Shown here piece after piece: positions 27,245 through 36,800 of a stretch of 64,000 nucleotides of DNA. Under the pieces are notes generated by a model that did not search any database, was not told where the DNA came from, and worked only from the letters and a program-made list of their open reading frames with translations. This DNA comes from Tateyamaria omphalii (GTDB lineage Bacteria > Pseudomonadota > Alphaproteobacteria > Rhodobacterales > Rhodobacteraceae): contig NZ_CP019312.1 in NCBI RefSeq assembly GCF_001969365.1, forward strand, positions 496,001 through 560,000, given 5' to 3'. The position numbers and the translations under genes are program-made. Each line of letters starts with the position of its first letter. The stretch's first letter is position 1.

Positions 27245-27508
27245 ATGACCGACACCGCCACCAACGCAGAAAGCTACCGTGTCACGGCAGATGAATTGCG
27301 TCAGTTCATCGAACGTTTCGAACGGCTCGAGGCCGAAAAGAAGGACATCGCGGAGCAACAAAAGGAAGTGATGGCTGAAGCGAAGGCGCGCGGCTATGAC
27401 ACTCGGGTGATGCGCAAGGTGATCGCCCTGCGCAAGCGCGACAGCGACGACATCGCCGAAGAGGAGGCGGTGCTGGAGCTGTATAAGGAAGCGCTTGGCA
27501 TGAGCTGA
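27245..27508 (+). CDS. gapR: GapR family DNA-binding protein (DUF2312)
   Basis: This 87-residue, mostly helical protein starts at 27245 after an AAGGAG ribosome-binding site. The core reads ADELRQFIERFERLEAEKKD, then EVMAEAKARGYDTRVMRKVI and RKRDSDDIAEEEAVLELY, a clear match to GapR. In Caulobacter GapR is a nucleoid-associated protein that encircles overtwisted DNA ahead of polymerases and supports replication. It is expressed alone here. Confidence 0.92.
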   Translation: MTDTATNAESYRVTADELRQFIERFERLEAEKKDIAEQQKEVMAEAKARGYDTRVMRKVIALRKRDSDDIAEEEAVLELYKEALGMS

Positions 27509-27531
27509 GCGCCCATGGCGCAGCCCCGCAT

Positions 27532-27900
27532 TCAGCGGCCTTTGACCTTGTAGGTCAGCCGGGACAGGGGCAGCGCATCTTGCGCACGAGCGATCCCGAT
27601 CTCGATCGGCACGCCGGACTGCGTGTCCGTCAGTGCGCGCGCGGATGGGCCATCCTTCATGTGTTTGTCGACCCACTGCTTGGGCGCCAGGATCACCGGC
27701 GCCAGATCGCGCCCGTTTTGTGTAAGAACATAGGCGTGACGCGTCCGCGATGACCCGTCGCGAAAGGCCCGCTTGCAGGCCAGTCCATTTTCCACGATTT
27801 GCGAAAGCCGCTCCGACGAAACTAATTTCGGGATCTCGATGTCCGATCGGAAATCGACAACCTTCGATGACGCAAGCCATTTCAAACCGCGCGTGGCCAT
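27532..27900 (-). pseudogene. HxlR-like winged-helix regulator, probably 5'-truncated
   Basis: This is a 122-residue ORF. The part SERLSQIVENGLACKRAF followed by RTRHAYVLTQNGRDLAPVI matches the recognition helix and wing of HxlR regulators. The family's N-terminal Cys and the GKWTLLILRDA helix are missing: the ORF begins abruptly with MATRGLKWLASSKVVDF. No other frame upstream restores that region convincingly. It is probably a remnant, although a shortened functional protein cannot be excluded. Confidence 0.55.
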
Positions 27901-27972
27901 CTGCCATGCGCAGGCACAACCGTTCCGTCATGTGCCGGATGGCATCCCGGTGTTTGAGGATCTGCCGACGGG

Positions 27973-28848
27973 CTAGGGCGCGATGAAGGTCACGCCAGGA
28001 ATGGCGGCCACGCGTGCCATGTCCTCTTCATACAGGTTGGTCATCGTTTCGATGACCTCATCCGTCCAGCCGGGGGCGTTCAATTCTTCCTCAATCTCTT
28101 CCTCGATTGCGAACTTGTCGAGGAAAGCGACGATCACCCGCCGCTTTTGCGCCTCTGTCATCGTCGGGTGGGATTTGAGGTATGCGCGGAAGCGCTGCAT
28201 GCCTTCCTTGGACATGATCTCGGACAGAAGATCGAAGCCGCCAATGATCTTTTCGCCGGGTTCCAACCCTGCCAATTCGCGCACGATCTGTGCCCACAAC
28301 ATGGGCATGTCTTCGAAACACCATGTGGTGATCGTGACGTCGGGTGCCGCCGAGCGGATGGCGTTGATCGTGTCGGACCAGCGGACGGCATATGGATCGG
28401 CCCCGCGCAGGAAGGCGTCCATGTCGTCCTGCGGCGCCTGGTCAAAGAGCGCGGGCAGAAAGGTTGCCGGGTTGCGCAAGGCCAGAAACACCTCGACCTG
28501 ATCATTTACGAAAAGGGCTGACAATTGCGCGATGCGTTCGGCTGCCGCTTCGTAAATGAAGCCGTTGCGCACGCAGGCCCGCGGTGCGCCGAACAGGAAC
28601 ATATGGCTCAGGATCATGCGTTCTGCGGTTTCCTCATCCAGAATGAGGTCCAGCAGGACATCCCGTGCATCCGGCGCAGGCGGTGCATCCTGTAGGGCGG
28701 CCATGGTCTGTTTCAGGAGGGTGCGGTATTTTCCCGGTCCCGGAACGGCGACCCCGCGCTTCGAGAAATCCTCCTTGTTGCGCAGCAGGCAGCGGACAAG
28801 GCGCTCCTCTTCCGTGAAGTGGGCACCTGCGTGAAGGACAATTTGCAT
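27973..28848 (-). CDS. Sulfotransferase-like hypothetical protein
   Basis: This is a 291-residue cytoplasmic protein; the start at 28848 (MQIVLHAGAHFTEEERLVRC) is preferred because the open frame upstream is unlike a protein. The N-terminal HAGAH segment in a strand-loop-helix context, LILDEETAERMILSHMFLFG, and VEVFLALRNPATFLPALFDQ resemble the P-loop and PAPS-binding parts of sulfotransferase-fold proteins, but no canonical PAPS motif is complete. Homologues in Roseobacter genomes are usually labelled hypothetical. It lies beside tRNA-Thr. Confidence 0.7.
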   Translation of the reverse strand: MQIVLHAGAHFTEEERLVRCLLRNKEDFSKRGVAVPGPGKYRTLLKQTMAALQDAPPAPDARDVLLDLILDEETAERMILSHMFLFGAPRACVRNGFIYEAAAERIAQLSALFVNDQVEVFLALRNPATFLPALFDQAPQDDMDAFLRGADPYAVRWSDTINAIRSAAPDVTITTWCFEDMPMLWAQIVRELAGLEPGEKIIGGFDLLSEIMSKEGMQRFRAYLKSHPTMTEAQKRRVIVAFLDKFAIEEEIEEELNAPGWTDEVIETMTNLYEEDMARVAAIPGVTFIAP

Positions 28849-28981
28849 GCGGATCGACCTGCCGGGAACTGTGAACGACACGCGGTAGATACACGGAAAG
28901 CGGACCGAGATAAAACCTCTGACCCGGATGGAAAAACGATCTTGCCACCACGAAGCGCAAGGAGTAGACGGTGCGCCCAAG

Positions 28982-29057
28982 GCCCCTATAGCTCAGCTGG
29001 TAGAGCAACTGATTTGTAATCAGTAGGTCCGCGGTTCGAGTCCGTGTGGGGGCACCA
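28982..29057 (+). tRNA. tRNA-Thr (anticodon TGT)
   Basis: A full cloverleaf is visible: acceptor GCCCCTA pairs with TGGGGGC followed by encoded ACCA, the D arm is GCTC...GAGC, the anticodon arm CTGAT-TTGTAAT-CAG carries TGT, and the T arm contains GGTTCGAGTCC. The 3' side borders the accessory region, as expected for a tRNA used as an integration site. Confidence 0.97.
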
Positions 29058-29260
29058 TTTCACATCATAAACATTCATTTTTGTTGGCAAACTCAGGACT
29101 TTGAGAGTTTGGTCCACCTTCTGGTTCGCCAAAAAATCAGCGAAACAGGGTGTTGCCATGTTCAGCCTAGGCACACCTGCCGACCTTACACACTCTTGTG
29201 GTGCCGAGGTTGTCGTAACCCTAGGGCATCGCAATGGTGTTCAATTATGGAGAGTTTGTG

Positions 29261-29389
29261 ATGCGGATACTATCGAAGAAGCAGGTGAAGGAGCTGGTTC
29301 TGTACTCACCTCAACATGTTGCACGTCTCGAGAAAATCGGGAAGTTCTCCAAGCGGATACAACTTGGGCCTAGGGTCAGGACCCGTTGA
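29261..29389 (+). pseudogene. AlpA-type excisionase/regulator remnant
   Basis: A 42-residue ORF reads MRILSKKQVKELVLYSPQHV followed by ARLEKIGKFSKRIQLGPRV. This matches AlpA-type small helix-turn-helix proteins of prophages and genomic islands up to the LGP segment, after which a normal protein would continue with about 15-20 more residues. Homology ends where the IS5-type terminus begins (about 29373), so an insertion cut the gene. It marks the former integrated element next to tRNA-Thr. Confidence 0.7.
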
Positions 29390-29514
29390 TTTTCACTTAA
29401 CGGCGTGGTTCACGGTTCGAAAATCGAGCGGTGAACATGTCTGATCTTTTTCGGTCGAGCGACGCGCAGATGGCGCGTCTTGAGCCTTTCTTTGAGGTGC
29501 CCCTAGATTTGTAG
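29373..29514 (+). mobile_element. IS5-family insertion sequence remnant (left end)
   Basis: The end-like sequence GGGTCAGGACCCGTTGATTT at 29373 resembles IS5-type termini. It is followed by an ORF at 29437-29514 beginning MSDLFRSSDAQMARLEPFFE, the N-terminus of IS5-type transposases, which stops after 25 residues. The rest of the transposase is absent, so only about 140 bases of the element remain. No right end was found. Confidence 0.65.
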
Positions 29515-29777
29515 ACGCTTTGCCCCCTAACTTGCGGCGAGGAGGCCGACATGGGGACAAGCAACTATAGCGACTGTTCTGTGCAGGCTGATCATCAGTG
29601 CACTCCGCAGATTTCTTATCTTTCCCGCGCCGCTGACCGTGGCGGGAAAGGCGGATTTGAAACGTCGTCCTTCCGTCCAAACCTATAGGCACAGGCGACT
29701 TCGGTTCCGGCTTGACCCATCTCCGCCATGAACAGCCAGAAATTCTGGCCAGAGCCGGGGGCAGGAAGATCAAACCG
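29515..29777. other. Intergenic sequence without recognised gene
   Basis: The sequence is A+T-richer than the core genome on the left. I see no ORF with homology and no clear terminator or promoter, although the promoter of the downstream hydrolase gene must lie here. Confidence 0.5.
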
Positions 29778-30791
29778 ATGAACCGACGAACATTTTACAT
29801 GCTGGGTCTCGCAGCAGCTTCTATGCCGCTGGCGCGCCTTTCTTTTGGACAGCAACACGCTAACGAAACCGAAGTTGGCTATCAAATTGCCGCGATAAAC
29901 GACGGCCTTCTGACCGTGCAACATGGAGGTATGGCGCAGGATGGCCTCGCGGTCGATGACGACACGCTTTTTCAAGTGGCGTCATGTTCAAAGACCGTGA
30001 CATCACTTGCCGTTCTGACCTTGGTCCGTGATGGTCACTTGGCGCTCGACGCACCAGTGAACCAATACCTGAGGCGCTGGCAATTGCCTGGTCTACGAGG
30101 CGATACAGCGACGGTTGCGGAACTTATGTCTCACACTTCAGGCACTTCAACCCATGGATTTGGTGGATACGGCCCATCCGAAGACCTGCCCGACCTATTT
30201 GAAATCCTCGACGGGCGCACGCCTGCAAATTCCGGTGCGGTGCGGGCCGGTCCGCGGCTGTTCGGTCAGTTCCGATATAGCGGTGGAGGAACGATGGTGT
30301 TACAGGCGCTGATCGAAGAGGTCACCAATGAGGCTTTGTCAACCTATACATCAAGAGCGGTTCTTCAGCCCATTGGCGCGTCTTCGGCAACCTTCGCGAT
30401 TACGCCGCAAGCGGCCTTCGCCCATGGCGTCTTGGAGAGCGGCGAACCCGTGGAAGGTGGGTTCAGAAGGCACCCGGAAAGTGCAGCTGCCGGACTATGG
30501 GCTACGGCTTCGGACCTCGCAAAAATTCTTCAAACGATACTCGATTCCTTGCACTACAAACGTCGCGCTATTTTGCCGTTCGAGTTGGTCTCACGAATGA
30601 TCACACCGGTGAGCCAGCAATCCGGATTGGGCCTGTTTGTTGAACCGGGACGCGTCATTTGGCACGAGGGGCGAAATTATGGGTTCGATGCCATTATGGC
30701 AGCCGAACTTGCAACTGGCCGGGTCCGCGCGGCAGTTACCAACCGAAATGGTGCTATAGAACGCTACGCACAAGGGCTGCGTCCTTTATGA
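29778..30791 (+). CDS. Serine hydrolase of the beta-lactamase (class C)/esterase family
   Basis: This 337-residue exported enzyme has an N-terminal signal MNRRTFYMLGLAAASMPLAR, with a twin-Arg-like RR. The active-site SxxK is S69-C-S-K72 in VASCSKTVTS, and the second motif YxN-like is Y167-S in FRYSGGG. The third box is WHEGRNYGF near residue 295, replacing the KTG of true beta-lactamases. The family includes penicillin-binding enzymes, esterases and D-amino-acid amidases, so antibiotic resistance should not be assumed. It is followed after 34 bases by an AraC-type regulator gene, probably in one operon. Confidence 0.85.
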   Translation: MNRRTFYMLGLAAASMPLARLSFGQQHANETEVGYQIAAINDGLLTVQHGGMAQDGLAVDDDTLFQVASCSKTVTSLAVLTLVRDGHLALDAPVNQYLRRWQLPGLRGDTATVAELMSHTSGTSTHGFGGYGPSEDLPDLFEILDGRTPANSGAVRAGPRLFGQFRYSGGGTMVLQALIEEVTNEALSTYTSRAVLQPIGASSATFAITPQAAFAHGVLESGEPVEGGFRRHPESAAAGLWATASDLAKILQTILDSLHYKRRAILPFELVSRMITPVSQQSGLGLFVEPGRVIWHEGRNYGFDAIMAAELATGRVRAAVTNRNGAIERYAQGLRPL

Positions 30792-30825
30792 ATTGCAGTC
30801 TGGCATACGCGAGGAAGTTGGGTTT

Positions 30826-32031
30826 ATGGACGACATTCTGGTCGAGATGACGAGCCTTGGCTCGGTCGCAATCGCCTTTTTTGGTGCTGCTTTCTGCCTG
30901 ATGCAAACACGACACTCACGCGTCAGCCGGAGTTTCGCGATTTTCCTCGCAGCCATCGCAGTGAACAACCTCCCAGATGCCTTCACCCAGGTATTTGTAT
31001 CCTTGCCAAGTGTCTATGCATCGACAGCGGACTTGATCACATGGCCCAGCTCGTTTTTTCTTGCACCTCTTTTTTGGCTCTATGTGCAGATCTTAACATC
31101 ATCAGAACAGGAGCTGCCCACGCGCCTTGCCCGACATTTTGCCCTGCCTGCTGCGAGCGTCGTCGTCGTGATCATGGTCTTGGCATCGCCGCCAGCCATT
31201 CGCGAGGCGCTGTTTTCGAACGATTCACAGCCGACATCAGCAGGGTATGTGACGCTTATGGTATTTATGGGGTTACTCCAACTTGCGGTTTTTCCCCAGA
31301 TCGCATTCTACCTGGTCCTCATTCTGCGCCGCCTTTCCAGATTCCGTCTCAAGCTGCGTGACTACTACTCCAGCACCGAACAATTCGAGTTGCGCTGGAT
31401 ATACGTCATCGGCGGCTTGGGCTCTTCATTTTGGCTTGCCATGACACTGCTATTGTTGGGTGCCGTAGGCTTCGAAGAAGCCCCACCGTCAGTTGTCATT
31501 TTGGCAAGCTGCGTCGGTTTCTTACTTGTCAGCGCATTGACGCTCTGGGGGATACGCCAGCGTCCCCCATTGTCACCCGCCACTGAAGATGATGCCTCGG
31601 CGACCAACGCGCAGCCATCGGGAAAGTACGAGAAATCGGCTTTGAGCCCTGAAGCTTCTGAGCGTTTGTGCCGCAAACTTCGCAGCGCTATGGAAGTGGA
31701 CCACTTGCATCGAGATGCCAACCTGTCGCTGTGGGCTCTGGCCAGTCACATAGGCGCGTCATCAAACTACATCTCTCAGACACTGAATGAGGTGATAGGT
31801 GAGAGTTTCTTCGATTTTGTAAACAGCTACAGAATCGCCGAGGCCAAAAGCTTGCTGGCGACGACAGACAAATCTGTCTTGAACATAACGTACGACGTCG
31901 GCTTCAACGCCCGCTCCTCGTTTTACAATGCTTTCAAACGGCATGCCGGACAAACACCTACGAGTTTTCGAAAAAGTATGTCTAAGCGTGATGGGGTGGA
32001 CGACATTACAGGACAGCCAGGCGAAACCTGA
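30826..32031 (+). CDS. Membrane-bound AraC-family regulator
   Basis: This is a 401-residue protein; the start at 30826 follows GAGGAAG. About seven hydrophobic segments occupy residues 5-235, followed by a linker and a C-terminal AraC DNA-binding domain at about 285-390: LSLWALASHIGASSNYISQT, NSYRIAEAKSLL, and VLNITYDVGFNARSSFYNAF with RHAGQTPTSFR. This architecture is found in regulators that sense membrane or extracellular signals directly. Its pairing with the upstream exported hydrolase suggests that the hydrolase product or its substrate is the signal. Base composition suggests horizontal acquisition. Confidence 0.88.
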   Translation: MDDILVEMTSLGSVAIAFFGAAFCLMQTRHSRVSRSFAIFLAAIAVNNLPDAFTQVFVSLPSVYASTADLITWPSSFFLAPLFWLYVQILTSSEQELPTRLARHFALPAASVVVVIMVLASPPAIREALFSNDSQPTSAGYVTLMVFMGLLQLAVFPQIAFYLVLILRRLSRFRLKLRDYYSSTEQFELRWIYVIGGLGSSFWLAMTLLLLGAVGFEEAPPSVVILASCVGFLLVSALTLWGIRQRPPLSPATEDDASATNAQPSGKYEKSALSPEASERLCRKLRSAMEVDHLHRDANLSLWALASHIGASSNYISQTLNEVIGESFFDFVNSYRIAEAKSLLATTDKSVLNITYDVGFNARSSFYNAFKRHAGQTPTSFRKSMSKRDGVDDITGQPGET

Positions 32032-32189
32032 TCAATCAAGACTGACCAGGACGAACCAATCACCACTCACGAACACCTGAAACCAGAAGGTCATGGCTTC
32101 GCGGATTCCTCGCGGGGCTGAAAGCCTTGTCCACTAACCCGTGCTCATTCGACACCCGGCACGAAACCAAAACATAAGAAAGAACATCA

Positions 32190-32375
32190 ATGAAAAGATA
32201 CGCACTTCTTGCAGTGCTTGGACTGAGCGCCTGCGACTCTCCTGCGGAAATCTCAGCTAGCCGACAGCTGGATGCCGCCTGTTTGGAAGGGAATATCGAG
32301 GCGTGCGCTGCAGTTCAGGCTCGGGTTGATGCCAGAAATCAGACCCTTGCTACGACAGCCGCAGGTTTTGAGTAA
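32190..32375 (+). CDS. Small lipoprotein
   Basis: This 61-residue protein has a lipobox LGLSAC after a short hydrophobic signal (MKRYALLAVLG), leaving a mature part of about 46 residues (CDSPAEISASRQLDAACLEG and on) with two further cysteines. A weak GAAAG-type ribosome-binding site precedes it. Its function is not recognisable; small entericidin-like or TPR-leader lipoproteins look alike. Confidence 0.65.
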   Translation: MKRYALLAVLGLSACDSPAEISASRQLDAACLEGNIEACAAVQARVDARNQTLATTAAGFE

Positions 32376-32525
32376 CCCGTTCACGTTGTCTCGTTTTTTG
32401 TGCAGCGTGCATAAAGAGCATCAGCTAAACGACACAGGTTCTGATCGGTCCACCCGATCAGAACCGGCAATAATAAGTTCACCCGTTGAACTAAAGCGGC
32501 AATATCGAGGAGATAGGAAACAGTC

Positions 32526-32672
32526 ATGAAGCCGAGCATTGGTGGTTTCATTGGGCTGTTGGCGGGATCAACAATTGGGTGGCTTGGCTTTGGCAGTACG
32601 CCGGGTGCAATCGGCCTGGGGTTTGCAGTGACAGCAAGTCTATATGGGCTAATGTCTGCTTTTGATGCCTGA
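32526..32672 (+). CDS. 48-residue glycine-rich hydrophobic protein
   Basis: A strong ribosome-binding site (GAGGAGATAGG) precedes this ATG. The product, MKPSIGGFIGLLAGSTIGWL followed by GFGSTPGAIGLGFAVTASLY, is one or two hydrophobic helices with regularly spaced glycines like a glycine zipper. The close coupling of a good start site to a clean hydrophobic ORF supports a real gene. No family is recognised. Confidence 0.55.
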   Translation: MKPSIGGFIGLLAGSTIGWLGFGSTPGAIGLGFAVTASLYGLMSAFDA

Positions 32673-33080
32673 ACCAAAGGCAAGAAAACTAAAAGAGGCT
32701 GTTTTCGTTGTTTTGATTGAGGTCAGCAGTGTTCGAGACTAGTTGATTGCCGCAGCAAGCGTCGCTCCGCAGCGCACCAATGGCCGGTTTGTCGATCGCG
32801 CAGCAGCACGCCAAGCTGCACATCGGCAGAGATGTCTGTGCTGCGCGCTCTCTAGGCAAGATTCAGAGATTTCCGGTGTGGGTTCGTTGCGAACCTCGCA
32901 GGCGGCGCAGCATCGGCAGGATCTAGGTCACGAGGCGAGACATGCCAAAGGTCAAAGATCCAAGCGCGACGACCGTCGCCGGTGCCTGGCCTGACCCAAA
33001 ATTGAACAATGATATCGCGTTATCGCAAGGCCCGATCTTCGTGACCGTACATATCTACAGACACCGCATCCTTCGTTGCT
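32673..33080. other. Non-coding stretch before the RTX remnant
   Basis: No ORF with a convincing start or homology is visible on either strand. The part nearest 33080 may belong to the degraded 5' portion of the RTX gene that follows. Confidence 0.5.
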
Positions 33081-33499
33081 TCGGCAGCGGGCGTTGACGT
33101 TGATCTGGTCGCGGGCACTGGGATCGGCGGCGATGCACAGGGCGACACGTTCATCTCGATCGAGGGATTGTTCGGGTCGTCGTTCAACGACTGCTCGAAG
33201 GGGATGAGCAGGACAACCTGTTCCGAGCGCGCCAGGGCAACGATATCCTGGATGGCGGAGGTGGCGCAGACACATTCGTGTTCAACGACGGCGACGGGCG
33301 CGACAGCGTGACCGACTTCGATACGGCCGAAGGTGATCTGATCGACCTGAGCGGCCACGGTCAGGCATCGGGCTTCGATGATCTGTCAATCGTTCATTCA
33401 AACAACAACGCCATTATCACCTCTGACAGCGGCGCTGATCGCATCCGTCTTGAAGATATGGATATCGACACCCTGTCGGCAGATGCTTTCATCTTCTAG
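33081..33499 (+). pseudogene. RTX calcium-binding protein, C-terminal remnant
   Basis: Two frames carry consecutive RTX-type sequence. The first reads GVDVDLVAGTGIGGDAQGDT and ISIEGLFGSSFND (33081 to about 33190). The second, shifted by one frame, reads RLLEGDEQDN, GNDILDGGGGADTFVFNDGD and ends in LSADAFIF at 33499, the type I secretion tail seen in other RTX proteins here. The gene is frameshifted and lacks its 5' part, so it is a remnant. Its sequence resembles the repeat units of the large RTX gene at 42689, suggesting a decayed paralogue. Confidence 0.8.
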
Positions 33500-33818
33500 C
33501 GCCATGTCGACATTTGCTATCCTGCGGACATGTGGCCTTCTGAGCGCCTTTCCGACTTCGAAGGCTGCGTCGCATCGGCGTGAGCTGATTTCGTAGCCTC
33601 GTCGCAGATGGATGGCCATTGGCTGCGCGGCAGAACAGTCCGCTTGATACCCGCGGCGAGAAGAACCATGGGCGGAAATGCCTTTTTTGGTGTCTCTCGT
33701 CGCGGGCTTGCCTGACGTTCGGGGTCGCCACTTTCACCGAGCTATCAAAACTATCGTCAAACGTGTGTCATAGAGAGGTGCGATAGCACGCCGTGTTTGG
33801 CAGTTTAAGGAATATGCA
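33500..33818. other. Intergenic region upstream of the nuclease-like gene
   Basis: No credible ORF is visible. It presumably holds the promoter of the gene starting at 33819; the bases before that start (TTTAAGGAATATGCA) contain an AAGGA ribosome-binding site. Confidence 0.5.
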
Positions 33819-36800
33819 ATGGGCTACTTTTCATCGAATTTCATCTTTGGTTCGTTTGGGTCGGACACCTTGAATGGAACGAACAAAAGAGACTTCATCT
33901 TTGGTTTTTTTGGCGATGATAGGATCAAAGCGGGCGGTGGAAATGACTTGGTCTTTGCAGGATTCGGCAATGACACGATCCACGGGGGCGCGGGCAATGA
34001 TCGCATCTTTGGCGGCTTCGGTTTTGACACGGCCGCATATTCTGGCTCGATCAACGATTACAGCATTTCAACCTTTGGTCAGTCCGGGCCCACGATTGTA
34101 AAGTCCATCAATGCCGTCGACGATGCGGGCCGCGACAAGCTGTATAGCGTCGAAGCTCTGTACTTCGAAGAGGACGACTACACCCTGTTTCTGGATGGCA
34201 GAAACAATGCTGTCCTGGCGGGCGATGACGCATTTGCCACTGGCGAAAATACGACCCTGACGATTGGTGTCGGCGCGCTTTTGGAGAATGATCAGGAGTT
34301 TGACGGCGATACACTGGAAATCACCGGCGTGTCGGGCACCAGTGCGTCAGGTGCAACTGTTGAACTGGTAGACGGGCAGGTCGTTTACACCCCTGGCGAT
34401 CTGTTCGATATGCTGGGTTCAGGCGAAACTGCAACCGACACCTTCACATACACGGTCACTGACAACCAAGGCAGCACAGTGACTGCTACCGTCACTGTGA
34501 CGATCGAGGGGGAGAATGACGCCCCAACCCTGCTGGCCGTGGATCAAATCTGCCTGATCGAGGGCAACGGCACATTCCAAGCGGTCATTGCGGCCTCTGA
34601 TGTCGAAGGCGACATGCTCAGCTTCGCTCTGGCCGGGGTCGATGCGGAGCTGTTCACAATTGATGCAGAAACTGGCGCCATCAGCTTCATCACCACGCCC
34701 ACCGCAGACAACCCCCTCGATCAAGGGGGCGACGGTATCTACGATCTCGAACTTCTGGTTTCTGATGGCACGAATACAACCAGCCAGGAAATCCAGGTGC
34801 AGGTGCAGCGCACACCTGGAAACGGCGGCTCCGGCCCGATTGCCTTTGATATGGTCGGCAGCGCCTCGCTTGGCCTTCTGGGCTTTGTGAGCACGGCCCC
34901 CGCCTTCTCAAGCGCGGGTGACGGGTTTGGCTTTTTTCAAGTTGGCGCGGGGTCTGTTCCATTCAGCCTGATTGATGACAGCGCGGCCGTGTTCCCAGGC
35001 GACAGCCTGGGCATCATTGACAGCAATTCGAACACGGATGTGTTCTTTGGTGTCACCGACACGATCAACAGCGACAATCCCACCGACGAAGCCTATGAGG
35101 CGCAATGGTCCTTCGACATCGCGGGCCAGACTGAGCTGAGCCTGTCTGTCGACGTGGGTGCGATGGGAGATTTTGAAAGCTCTGACAGCTTCACGCTGAC
35201 TTACAACATTGATGGCGGCGCAGAGATCGTCCTGTTTGACTTTGTCGCGGACGAGGACGCCTCGCTGGACTATACCCTCGCCAATGGCGACGTCGAAACA
35301 CTGGACGACCCGCTCACAGTCGCCGGGTCCGGCGAGGTTCTGTCGAACATCCTGCAAACGCTGAGCGCCAGCCTTGAAGGCACCGGTTCGGTCCTGAACG
35401 TGACTCTCACCGCCAGCACCGATGGCGGGTCCGAGGCATTTGCCATGCAGAACCTTGTGATCGAAGCGGCCGCACCCTCGGGGCCGCAGGTCGTGGCATC
35501 GGCGTTGACGGGCGATGCTGATCGGAACCTTATCAGCTTCACCAACAACGCCCCTGCCTTCTCCAGCCCAGGGGACGGCTTTGGCATCTTTCAGGTTGGC
35601 ACCAGCGCGTCGATCCCGTTCAGCCTTGTCGATGACAGCAATGCGGGTTTTGCAAACGATACTCTGGGCATCATCGACGCGGCAACCAACACAACGTCCT
35701 TCTTTGGCGTAACAGATTCGGTAAACAGCGACACCACTGGCCCAGTTTCGGCGACCTGGGCCTTTGACATCTCGGGGTTCAGCGATCTGGTCCTGTCGCT
35801 TGACGCAGGTGCGATGGGCGACTTCGAAGGCTCGGACAGCTTCACCTTCACCTACAATATCGACGGCGGCACCGAGATGACGTTGTTCGACTTCGTCGCG
35901 GACGAGGCGGCCTCACTCGACTATACGCTCGCGGATGGAGATGTGTTCACGCTCAATGACCCGCTGACGGTTGCCGGCTCGGGTGAAGTCCTGTCGAACG
36001 TCTTGCAGACGCTGAGCGGCGCGATTGAGGGTGAAGGTTCAATCCTGAACCTTACCTTTACCGCGGAAACCGATGGCGGGTCAGAGGCATTTGCCTTTCA
36101 GAACCTGGTCATCGAAGGGACTGGTGGCACGAGCGAGCCGGAACCGCCAACCTATTCCATCTCAACGAGCAGCGGTGACGCGCTCGAAGGCGACGAGGGG
36201 GGCACCGAATACAGCTTCCTCATTACCCGCGATGGCGACGTGTCGGAGGCAGGCAGCGTGGACTTCACCATCGGTGGTGATGTGGATGCGGACGATTTCG
36301 GCGGTACATTGCCAGCTGGTACGGTCACGTTCGCGGCGGGCCAAACCTGCGCCACGGTGACCTTTACGGTCACCGGTGACGAGGTGATCGAAGATGATGA
36401 GACCTTTACAGTCACCCTGTCGAACCCGGTTGGTGGAGAAATCACCACAGACAGCGCCTCGGTCGAGATTCTGGACGATGATGACATCACACTGATCTCC
36501 GATGTGCAGGGCGAGGGCGATGCCAGCGCCCTCGTCGACCAGGTCGTCACCGTCGAAGCCATCGTGACTTACGTGACGTCGGATGGGTACTTCCTGCAAG
36601 AGCAAGACAGCGACAGTGACGGCAATGCGCTGACCTCCGAAGGCATCTTTGTCTTTACCGGCGGCGTGGATCAGCCAGCTGTCGGTGATCTGGTCGTCAC
36701 CCGTGGCGTGGTCGATGAAGTCTTCGGTCAAACCCAGCTCAGTCAGGATTTTGTCCGGGTTGTCTCCTCGGGTAACCCGCTGCCCATGGCAGCGGCTGTG

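Noticed and set aside
28986..29234. Minus-strand 82-residue ORF ending PTDYKSVALPAEL
   Set aside because: It is the translated shadow of tRNA-Thr, a well-known annotation artefact.
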